Positions 1 through 5,191 of a DNA stretch of 7,782 bases are shown here, piece by piece. A program made the translations under genes and the position numbers. Origin of the DNA: Bacteroidota bacterium (lineage in GTDB: Bacteria > Bacteroidota > Bacteroidia > Flavobacteriales_D > Crocinitomicaceae); assembly GCA_018825925.1 (NCBI GenBank), contig JAHKAT010000289.1, forward strand, positions 1 to 7,782, given 5' to 3'. Within the stretch, counting starts at the first letter, position 1, and every line of letters begins with the position of its first letter. The notes beneath the pieces are model-generated. The model saw only the letters and a program-made list of their open reading frames with translations, did no database searches and was not told the origin of the DNA.

Positions 1-367
1 ATATGTTTGGATAGCTCGTGGCAATTTTTTTTCCCTCAAAAAAGGAAATATCCTTGTAAGTCTCCCCTTTTGAAATTGCGAGTGACAAGCGACAACCAGC
101 GAAACCGAGAGGCATGATCTCATCTACCTTTTTGTTTTTTTCCCATACTTCATTTTGACCTAAAATCCCAATGTCTGCAATGCCTTGTTCCACATATTGT
201 GGGATATCATCATCTCTTAAAAAGAGAATCTCGATTGGAAAGTTTTTTGCTGCTGACTTTAATTTACGATCACCATTTGAAAATGATATTCCGCAAGATT
301 TAAATAATTCAAGCGATTTTTCGCTTAATCGACCACTTTTTTGAATCGCTACTTTTATTTTGTTCAT
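1..367 (-). CDS. hisG: ATP phosphoribosyltransferase HisG, N-terminal part (cut by window edge)
   Basis: HisG catalyses the first, committed step of histidine biosynthesis in the cytoplasm: ATP plus PRPP to phosphoribosyl-ATP. I translated this frame by hand. It starts at ATG 367-365 with MNKIKVAIQKSGRLSEKSLE, the characteristic HisG opening, and continues with DDIPQYVEQGIADIGILGQN at residues 53-72, the family's conserved segment of the substrate-binding domain. About 122 codons are visible with no stop; a full-length protein of the long, self-sufficient form would be roughly 285 residues, so the C-terminal half lies outside. The gene follows a complete His-codon attenuator (403-522), which independently supports the identity and predicts that it leads the his operon. 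No Shine-Dalgarno site is visible; the bases before ATG are A-rich, as is usual in Bacteroidota. Confidence 0.95.
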   Translation of the reverse strand, partial: MNKIKVAIQKSGRLSEKSLELFKSCGISFSNGDRKLKSAAKNFPIEILFLRDDDIPQYVEQGIADIGILGQNEVWEKNKKVDEIMPLGFAGCRLSLAISKGETYKDISFFEGKKIATSYPNI

Positions 368-402
368 TTTTAATTGTTTAAATCTGAGCAAAATCAAAGC
401 AT

Positions 403-432
403 AAAAAAACCGCCTGAGATTGCTCAGACGGT
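403..432 (-). terminator. his attenuator terminator hairpin
   Basis: On the minus strand ACCGTCTGAG (432-423) pairs with CTCAGGCGGT (418-409) across the loop CAAT. This gives a 10-bp stem with one G-T wobble, directly followed by a run of seven T (409-403, the first T being the closing base of the stem). It is a textbook intrinsic terminator placed 36 nt before the hisG start and after the His-rich leader ORF. The 5' arm can instead pair with CTCAGGCG inside the leader ORF (482-475), so the hairpin is conditional: it forms when the leader is translated to its stop. Confidence 0.92.
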
Positions 433-471
433 TCATGAATATTTTGCTTTTTTAATTACACACTATCATCA

Positions 472-522
472 TTACGCCTGAGGGCATTTATGATGATGAT
501 GATGTAGGTTTAAAAAATTCAT
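472..522 (-). CDS. hisL: his operon leader peptide, 16 residues with five consecutive His
   Basis: This small ORF reads MNFLNLHHHHHKCPQA and then stops. It contains five consecutive CAT codons (504-490), and its last codons CCT CAG GCG contain the antiterminator segment. The stop TAA (474-472) is followed in frame by TGA, TGA and TAG (471-463). The ATG lies about 18 nt downstream of an exact TAnnTTTG promoter element, so the transcript leader is very short and A-rich. The peptide has no expected function of its own; it acts by measuring charged His-tRNA through ribosome stalling. Its length, His run and position directly before a terminator and hisG make chance very unlikely. Confidence 0.9.
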   Translation of the reverse strand: MNFLNLHHHHHKCPQA

Positions 523-539
523 TTCTTTTTTTCTTTGGG

Positions 540-547
540 CAAATGTA
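540..547 (-). promoter_or_regulatory. Promoter -7 element of the his operon
   Basis: The minus strand carries TACATTTG, an exact match to the Bacteroidota primary sigma -7 consensus TAnnTTTG. It is placed so that transcription would start roughly 10-15 nt before the leader-peptide ATG. No TTG -33 element is found at the usual distance, so the call rests on the -7 box and its position. Confidence 0.7.
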
Positions 548-770
548 TAACTTTTTTACGCCTAAAAAATATTCTGACAAAAATTTAACAATTATTTTTC
601 AATTAAAATCTTCTTGAAAAGGTGTTTGTATAGCATAAGTAACAAGTAAAAACCATTCTACTTTCTAAAGATTTTAAAGGGTTTGAGCTAAGCACTTCAA
701 GCTCATGCAATCAAATGTCATTGATAATTAAGCCTTTAGACTATTCACAAAGAAAACACCTAGAAAGGCA
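548..770. other. Intergenic region between the YHYH gene and the his promoter
   Basis: This AT-rich gap shows no ORF with recognisable content. A 6-bp inverted repeat, TGAGCT (684-689) with AGCTCA (700-705), lies about 65 nt beyond the YHYH stop, but it has no T-run on either strand, so I do not call it a terminator. A second weak inverted pair is GCCTTT (732-737) with AAAGGC (764-769). The stretch around 634-664 resembles one at 5433-5458 (shared CCATTCTACTT preceded by ATAAG-AACAA). No clear terminator of the YHYH gene was found. Confidence 0.5.
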
Positions 771-2144
771 CTATTTCACAACAGTAACCTTCTCACTTAC
801 ATACCCTTGTCCGTTCGACAAGCGAACCAAATAAGTTCCGGCATAAACGGTTTGCACATCGAAATAGGCCATTGTACTACCTGGCATGATGGCTTTTGTT
901 TGAATTACTTTGCCTGTCAAATCAATCAATTCCAATTTGATTTCTTCCTTCACCAAATCATTCACTTGAATAGCGATTAAATCTGATGCTGGGTTTGGAA
1001 AAATATTGATGTTGGTGTTTTTAAGGTCCATTTCTGAAATACCGACATTAGAGAAAACCGTGGTTGACTCAGTTACAGAACTCACTTTTCTGTCGGTTGC
1101 AATGCCATAAAAGGTTGGGCCAACGGCATACGGATATGCAGAATTCCAGTTGGCATCAACCGTCGTAAAATAAGCGTATGTTCCATTTGGATACTCTGGT
1201 GTTACACAAAAACGTCCATTGTGTTCATCCAAATAATCTTCCTCACCGGGATGTGATACAAACTCATAATCTTCACGAAAATAACCCAAGAAATACGTAG
1301 AACTTATGGCTGGTCCGTCGGCGACATCAGTCCCGTCTGCATGATGTGTTCGCACTGTAATATTTCTCTTATCGTAACCTGATTTGATGCGCGTTACCCC
1401 TCCTGTTCCATTTGAGTTTTGAAAACCGTAAGCACCATAAATTGGGAAACCATCATAGGCAAAGCCAATTAATGGAGAATGATTGGTGCTGTCTATCGCA
1501 TACAAACCTTCTGCATCATACATGTTGCAAATATTAGAAATCACTTGTAAGTCCAATTTAAAAGCGGATGGATTCTGGTGATGGTGGTAATTTCCCATTG
1601 CTGGGTGACCTTTCGCGCAATCAAATCCTCCTTTTTCTGCAGGAATTGCGTCTCTGTTCCAAGCTTGCGCAGACCCCATTCCTCCGGGACATGGAGGGTT
1701 TCCTGGTCCTCCACACAAGGCTCCCGTATTTGGATTCCAAGCTACTCCATCTCTATAATCAAACAAGGCCACACCATTGATGAAAAGACCTATGTTTGCT
1801 CCGTTTGTAGCAATCGGCGTTCCGGTATTGGCTTGTGGCGACAAAGGAAATTTGTAAATTCCATTTTGATTCGTAGCATTCGATGGATTACCATCCAAAA
1901 AAGGTCCAGTTGGATACGAAGGAACACCACTGGCGGTAACGTAAACGAAATTGGTTGAATACTCTACTTTTTGGCAATTGACCACTATGTTATTCGCCTG
2001 AGGCGTTGAGTTTCCCGAAGTGTAAAAGGTTCCAGTTTGTGAAGTATTTTGTAACCACGAAGTTATTGCTGGACTCATTTGAGCGTGTGCTTCTGCGCCT
2101 AATAAGAACAATGCTATAGTAAAAATTCCTTTTCTCATAACCAT
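771..2144 (-). CDS. YHYH-domain protein with T9SS type A sorting tail
   Basis: This 457-residue secreted protein has a signal peptide at residues 1-22 (RKGIFTIALFLLG, ending AHAQ). The central YHYH-type domain covers about 60-350. Its diagnostic segments are YHHHQNP at 186-192 (here Y-H-H-H rather than Y-H-Y-H), GFAYDGFPIYGAYGF at 227-241, and EHNGRFCVTPEYPNGTYAYF at 307-326. The last 80 residues (about 376-457) form a Por-secretion type A tail starting INIFPNPASD, with later LIDLTGKVIQ and AGTYLVRL. T9SS substrates cross the outer membrane and are released or anchored at the surface. Biochemical function is unknown; I infer a metal-related role from its neighbours (MbnP, diheme enzyme) and its many His. 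The start could be ATG 2144 or the second ATG at 2138; both leave the signal peptide intact. It has its own promoter-like motif at 2201-2230 and is separated from the diheme gene by 96 nt. Confidence 0.88.
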   Translation of the reverse strand: MVMRKGIFTIALFLLGAEAHAQMSPAITSWLQNTSQTGTFYTSGNSTPQANNIVVNCQKVEYSTNFVYVTASGVPSYPTGPFLDGNPSNATNQNGIYKFPLSPQANTGTPIATNGANIGLFINGVALFDYRDGVAWNPNTGALCGGPGNPPCPGGMGSAQAWNRDAIPAEKGGFDCAKGHPAMGNYHHHQNPSAFKLDLQVISNICNMYDAEGLYAIDSTNHSPLIGFAYDGFPIYGAYGFQNSNGTGGVTRIKSGYDKRNITVRTHHADGTDVADGPAISSTYFLGYFREDYEFVSHPGEEDYLDEHNGRFCVTPEYPNGTYAYFTTVDANWNSAYPYAVGPTFYGIATDRKVSSVTESTTVFSNVGISEMDLKNTNINIFPNPASDLIAIQVNDLVKEEIKLELIDLTGKVIQTKAIMPGSTMAYFDVQTVYAGTYLVRLSNGQGYVSEKVTVVK

Positions 2145-2200
2145 CTAATTTTTCGTTTTATATTTTATTAATTTCGAAGTTGTGTCTTTAATAATGTGAT

Positions 2201-2230
2201 TTAGACGACCTTTTTATCGCTTTCCTTCGC
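2201..2230 (-). promoter_or_regulatory. Putative ECF-sigma promoter, site A (before the YHYH gene)
   Basis: The minus strand reads GCGAAGGAAA (2230-2221), 11 spacer bases, then GTCGTCTAA (2209-2201). Both blocks and the spacer length are identical to site B at 4657-4686, whereas the spacer sequences mostly differ, as expected for a promoter pair. The CGTC/TCTAA block resembles the -10 element of many ECF sigma factors. A transcription start just downstream would give a leader of about 50 nt before ATG 2144. The site starts 10 nt after the stop of the diheme enzyme gene and overlaps a TTCGCGAA palindrome (2226-2233). That it is used by the sigma factor encoded at 4673-5191 is inference. Confidence 0.65.
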
Positions 2231-2240
2231 GAATCGAAAT

Positions 2241-3272
2241 TTATTTTTTAAGTAATTCCATGGGGAATTGATGCTTCTTATCAAACACAAACTTTTCATC
2301 GCTCAAAGTCAATAGAAAAGCAATGATATCCACTTGTTCATTTGAAGTTAAGCCGACCATCTTTTTTAGTCGTTCGTCCTGTTTAAACTGCACTGATTCG
2401 CCTTTGGCATAATGTTTTAAAACATCACTCAACTTGCTGAAACGTCCATCGTGCATATAGGGAAAGGTGTATTTTAAATTTCGCAAAGAAGGGATTTTGA
2501 AATGTTGATTGTCGTCTGTTCTCTCTGTAATACTTTTGCGACCTTCATCTTTTAAAAGCGAGTCTAAAGCCAGACCGTTGTTGGCAAATTCATAGGTTGA
2601 AAAAAGCGGTTCGCGATGACAACTCGCACATTTCTGAGCAAAAAGTTGGTAGCCATTTTGTTCTTGTTCATTAAAGAATTCCTTCCCTGCTTTTACTTGG
2701 TCGTATTTTGAAGTTGCACTAATTAGGGTCAATTGAAACTGCGACATTACCTTTAAAATTCTCTCACCAGTGATGTTGCCATCATTGTAAATCTTCCCAA
2801 ATTGTTGTCGGTAGAATTTACTCCTTTTCAACTTTTGGACAATATTCGCTAAGGTTTCATTCATTTCAATCACATTGGATATAGGAGCCAAAGCTTGAAC
2901 ATCAAGGTGGTGAATAGCTCCATCCCACATGAACGATTTTTGCCATGCGAGATTGAATAATGCAGGGGCATTTCGTGTGCCTATTTGGTCCTTTATACCG
3001 TGACTTAATTTGTGGTCTGTATGTGCAAAGGCATTGTATGGCGAATGGCATGAAACGCATGAAATGGTGCTGTCTGATGAAAGAATGGGGTCGTAAAACA
3101 AAAGACGGCCGAGTTCAATCTTATCTTCAGTGAGTGGATTCGTTTTAAAATCATAGATAGGTTGAGGGAAAGCGGATGGAAGAGTGAACTTTTTGTATAC
3201 CGTTAGGGACCAACTAACGAATAAAAACAACATTAGCATTCCTCTTTCGAAAAATCTTGTTTTTCCTTTCAT
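2241..3272 (-). CDS. MauG/MbnH-type diheme cytochrome c peroxidase-family enzyme
   Basis: This 343-residue protein has an N-terminal hydrophobic segment (about 12-26) that directs it to the periplasm, as an anchor or signal peptide. Two c-type heme motifs are visible: CVSCH at 72-76 and CASCH at 215-219. Other family marks are ELGRLLFYDPILS at 53-65, RNAPALFNLAW at 100-110, FMWDG at 114-118, and PSLRNLKYTFPYMHDGRF at 261-278. This matches the bacterial diheme peroxidase/MauG superfamily. Genes beside MbnP are usually MbnH-like: in methanotrophs MbnH oxidises a Trp of MbnP to kynurenine, creating a copper site. Here the ATG overlaps the TGA of the MbnP gene (ATGA at 3272-3269), implying translational coupling and a shared task. 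I therefore favour a protein-modifying MbnH role over plain peroxide removal, although the sequence alone cannot exclude peroxidase activity. Confidence 0.88.
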   Translation of the reverse strand: MKGKTRFFERGMLMLFLFVSWSLTVYKKFTLPSAFPQPIYDFKTNPLTEDKIELGRLLFYDPILSSDSTISCVSCHSPYNAFAHTDHKLSHGIKDQIGTRNAPALFNLAWQKSFMWDGAIHHLDVQALAPISNVIEMNETLANIVQKLKRSKFYRQQFGKIYNDGNITGERILKVMSQFQLTLISATSKYDQVKAGKEFFNEQEQNGYQLFAQKCASCHREPLFSTYEFANNGLALDSLLKDEGRKSITERTDDNQHFKIPSLRNLKYTFPYMHDGRFSKLSDVLKHYAKGESVQFKQDERLKKMVGLTSNEQVDIIAFLLTLSDEKFVFDKKHQFPMELLKK

Positions 3273-3943
3273 GGTGTTACAAAGGTTAAACGCCCTATTG
3301 TCTTCATCATTTCAACAGCCTCGACAGAAGGACGCATGATCTGAAATAATTCAACTTCTTGATTTTGAAGGATTAATGAATCCAAAGGAATGATTATTCG
3401 GACCAGGGAGGTTGCCTCTGCCTGAAACTCCAAGGCAACAATCGCAGCAAATGGTTTTTGATATCCTCCCAAGTGATAAACAAATTCTTGCTCGGCACCG
3501 CCTGTCTGTATAATTTTCCCTTCCAATTTAAAATGTATGTAGCCGCTTTGCCAAGTCCAATACATACCCTTGGTTGGGTCCAAATCTCCAGCTAAAACAC
3601 CTGATACATTTGTAGAGCTGTCCAAACCTAAATTGAAAGTCAAACGATTAAAAGGTTTCGATTTTAAATATATTTTGTTGGAATTCTTCTTGCTTAGATC
3701 GACAAGTAGGGCCTTTTCTTTTAAATGACCCACCTTCTTATTTCCTTTGTAAAACTGAAGGTCGGAAAGATAAAATTGTATGTTCTGAAAAACTACAAAA
3801 TCTCCGTTAGACATAGCGTAATTCTTGCCCAATTCGATTTTACTTTTACCAAACTCTAGATCAACCTGAATTTCTATCTCAACTTTTTGTCCGAAAGCTG
3901 GCGACTGGACCATAAAATAAAAAACAAAGGCAAGAAATCGCAT
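3269..3943 (-). CDS. MbnP-family periplasmic (copper-binding) protein
   Basis: The 224-residue product has a signal peptide (about 1-18, MRFLAFVFYFMVQSPAFG) without a lipobox Cys. It is followed by a beta-rich domain with hallmark MbnP segments: FQNIQFYLSDLQFY at 52-65, LGLDSSTNVSG at 105-115, LDPTKGMYWTWQSGYIHFKL at 121-140, and FVYHLGGY at 154-161. MbnP proteins bind copper after their diheme partner converts a Trp to kynurenine; this was shown for the methanotroph pair. W129 and W131 in the YWTW motif are the obvious candidates here, as they lie in the most conserved stretch, with H137 and H157 as possible ligands; the assignment is inference. The gene begins 2 nt after the sensor gene's stop and overlaps the diheme gene by 4 nt, so it is a core member of the operon. 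No methanobactin precursor was seen nearby. Confidence 0.87.
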   Translation of the reverse strand: MRFLAFVFYFMVQSPAFGQKVEIEIQVDLEFGKSKIELGKNYAMSNGDFVVFQNIQFYLSDLQFYKGNKKVGHLKEKALLVDLSKKNSNKIYLKSKPFNRLTFNLGLDSSTNVSGVLAGDLDPTKGMYWTWQSGYIHFKLEGKIIQTGGAEQEFVYHLGGYQKPFAAIVALEFQAEATSLVRIIIPLDSLILQNQEVELFQIMRPSVEAVEMMKTIGRLTFVTP

Positions 3944-3945
3944 AT

Positions 3946-4389
3946 TTACTTGCGCTTTAAAGGTCTAGCAGGAGGACCAAAAAGCCGATCAATTTCCTTC
4001 ATCAACTGCTCAAAATCTTTCATTTGATTCGGGCGACAAATGGATTGAATCTCTCGAAAATGATCGAGGTGTGTTCTTTCTATTTCTATTTGAAGAGCGG
4101 CTATTTCTTCCGTCCAAATATTGGTTTGAATAGTATCTGAAACGTTACGATAAAGGGCTTTTTTCTTCTCTTTTATTTCTTTGTCCAAAGAAGTTATTCG
4201 AGTGCGATGTCTTGCAATTGTCTTCTCATACGTTTTCACCTGAGCATCGTCGAAATGCAATTTTTCAATCACCAATCTTTTGGGTTCACGAGGTGGTTTT
4301 TGCCCTCTAAACAATAAAAACCCAAGAAAAATAAGATTTACTAGCAATAAGCCAATGATAATGAATTTGTATTTGTTGAGCTTATTCAT
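3946..4389 (-). CDS. Periplasmic CnrX/CpxP-like metal sensor, membrane-anchored
   Basis: This 147-residue protein has a short cytoplasmic start, one transmembrane helix (residues 8-27), and a basic, strongly helical periplasmic domain. That arrangement is typical of the heavy-metal-resistance (CnrX-like)/Spy-CpxP family. HFDDAQVKTYEKTIARHR (45-62) corresponds to the family's first helix after the 'L-x-DEQ' region, and HLDHFREIQSICRPNQMKDF (107-126) to the last. H45, H61, H107, H110, C118 and M123 could provide metal ligands; in CnrX the nickel/cobalt site uses His, Glu and Met side chains. It lies between an ECF sigma/anti-sigma pair and the MbnP operon, overlapping the anti-sigma gene by 8 nt. 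I therefore read it as the periplasmic input of the sigma switch. A folding-chaperone role of the CpxP type is the alternative; which metal it senses cannot be told from sequence. Confidence 0.75.
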   Translation of the reverse strand: MNKLNKYKFIIIGLLLVNLIFLGFLLFRGQKPPREPKRLVIEKLHFDDAQVKTYEKTIARHRTRITSLDKEIKEKKKALYRNVSDTIQTNIWTEEIAALQIEIERTHLDHFREIQSICRPNQMKDFEQLMKEIDRLFGPPARPLKRK

Positions 4390-4639
4390 GATATAAAGCG
4401 TTTTGATTTATATTCACCAAAGAACTGATTTCCTGCTGCTTGTAGGATTGATTTGTTTGAACCAAGGTGTAAATTTCTGTCACCAGAGATAAGACCAAAA
4501 TTGCCGCAGCCAATCGAATCCAACTGATGGGCACAATCTCCGCAACAGGTTGGTGTATGGCCATTTGTATACCATTCCACAGTGAATCAGGTGCCTCTAC
4601 CTTTTTAATCTTGTTCAATATGTCGAATTCTTCTTTCAT
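4382..4639 (-). CDS. Short single-pass anti-sigma-like protein
   Basis: The 85-residue product has about 39 cytoplasmic residues, with a DSLWNGIQMAI helix at 18-28. One predicted membrane helix follows (about 40-60, WIRLAAAILVLSLVTEIYTL), then a 25-residue periplasmic end. No zinc-binding H-x3-C-x2-C anti-sigma motif is present, and the protein is far shorter than typical RseA/FecR-type anti-sigmas. Its size and topology resemble the tiny CnrY/NccY anti-sigmas that work with CnrX-like sensors. The call rests on topology and position: it follows the ECF sigma gene by 33 nt and overlaps the sensor gene by 8 nt (4382-4389). A promoter-like motif (4657-4686) sits directly in front, so it can be transcribed independently of the sigma gene. 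I see no decisive sequence signature, hence moderate confidence. Confidence 0.65.
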   Translation of the reverse strand: MKEEFDILNKIKKVEAPDSLWNGIQMAIHQPVAEIVPISWIRLAAAILVLSLVTEIYTLVQTNQSYKQQEISSLVNINQNALYHE

Positions 4640-4656
4640 TTGGAATATTCTATTTC

Positions 4657-4686
4657 TTAGACGACTGTTTGTTTATTTTCCTTCGC
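4657..4686 (-). promoter_or_regulatory. Putative ECF-sigma promoter, site B (before the anti-sigma gene)
   Basis: The minus strand reads GCGAAGGAAA (4686-4677), 11 spacer bases, then GTCGTCTAA (4665-4657), with both blocks identical to site A. The first block lies inside the last codons of the sigma gene (Ser-Glu-Gly-Lys-stop). The second falls in the 33-nt gap, so a transcript would start only about 10-13 nt before the anti-sigma ATG. This would make anti-sigma, sensor, MbnP and diheme genes one sigma-responsive unit, with the sigma gene upstream of it. Confidence 0.65.
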
Positions 4687-5191
4687 TTTGTCTTAATTTT
4701 TCCGCCAAATTCTTTTTTGCCCTTTGAAACAAAGACTCTACCGCTTTGGGGCTAGTTTCCAAAATTTCTGCTGCTTCAACTTGCGACAAACCTTCAATTT
4801 TCAAGAGAATTAAAGCTGTTTTTTGGTTTTCAGGTAACTCGTTGATCAAGGAAAAAAGTCGCTCAACTTCCTCTTTGTTCTCTAATTCTACACCCGGATG
4901 ATTGAAGTCTGGAATAGACGAATGGTCGTCCGACTCTATGGATTTGGCGGTGAATAAAGACCAGCGTTTTTTTCGTTTTTTTGCTTTGATATAATCCAAG
5001 GACTGATTCACTGTAATGCGGTAAATCCAAGTTTTCAAAGCAGCGGCTTCTTTAAATTGCCCGAATTTTTCATACACCTTCAAAAAAACATCCTGGGCAA
5101 CCTCTTCTGCATCCTGTGTATTTTGTGTATACTGGAGTGCTAGGTTGTACACCAAGTTCTTGTGCTCACGATATATTTCTTCGAAATTCAT
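4673..5191 (-). CDS. ECF-type RNA polymerase sigma factor
   Basis: This 172-residue sigma-70 family protein has two domains. Region 2 lies at about 4-75: EEIYREHKNLVYNLALQYTQ, then DAEEVAQDVFLKVYEKF at 27-43 for core binding and -10 recognition, then TWIYRITVNQSLDYI at 54-68. Region 4 lies at about 108-168, with ELPENQKTALILLKIEGLSQ at 118-137 and the helix-turn-helix AAEILETSPKAVESLFQRAK at 140-159. The two are joined by a charged linker, and there is no region 1 or 3, as usual for ECF factors. I start it at ATG 5191; an in-frame TTG two codons upstream is less likely. It is followed by an anti-sigma-like gene and a CnrX-like sensor, so it is probably released when the sensor detects metal. 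Sites A and B are its likely targets. Site A/B-like sequence was not found in front of its own gene, so direct autoregulation is not apparent. Confidence 0.93.
   Translation of the reverse strand: MNFEEIYREHKNLVYNLALQYTQNTQDAEEVAQDVFLKVYEKFGQFKEAAALKTWIYRITVNQSLDYIKAKKRKKRWSLFTAKSIESDDHSSIPDFNHPGVELENKEEVERLFSLINELPENQKTALILLKIEGLSQVEAAEILETSPKAVESLFQRAKKNLAEKLRQSEGK

Larger units (their letters stand above)
383..522 (-). promoter_or_regulatory. Histidine attenuator: competing RNA segments
   Basis: Four classical segments are visible on the minus strand. Segment 1 is the His codon run: ATCATCAT at 497-490 can pair with ATGATGAT at 472-465, the tandem stop codons. Segment 2 is CTCAGGCG at 482-475. 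Segment 3 is ACCGTCTGAG at 432-423. Segment 4 is CTCAGGCGGT at 418-409. The first eight bases of segment 4 are identical to segment 2, so both compete for segment 3. When His-tRNA is scarce the ribosome stalls on the His codons, leaving 2 free to pair with 3, and transcription continues. When His is plentiful the ribosome reaches the stop, covers segment 2, and 3:4 terminates. A further complementary stretch, TGCTCAGA at 390-383, can also pair with TCTGAGCA at 428-421. The pairings are read directly from sequence; the mechanism is inferred from enterobacterial his and trp attenuators. Confidence 0.88.

Noticed and set aside
490..504. The (CAT)n/(ATG)n run as a microsatellite or as an engineered His tag
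   Set aside because: It lies in a short ORF with a promoter, a terminator and an antiterminator directly before hisG, so it is the His codon run of an attenuator.
684..705. Inverted repeat TGAGCT/AGCTCA as terminator of the YHYH gene
   Set aside because: The stem has only 6 bp and there is no T-run on the minus strand after it.
1568..1958. Plus-strand ORFs opposite the YHYH gene, and similar ones opposite the sigma, ATPase and HppA genes
   Set aside because: They have low-complexity or family-free translations and lie wholly or largely antisense to genes with clear domains.
2508..2517. GTCGTCTG on the plus strand inside the diheme enzyme gene as a third copy of the promoter motif
   Set aside because: It is on the opposite strand, lacks the GCGAAGGAAA block at the right spacing, and is inside a coding region.
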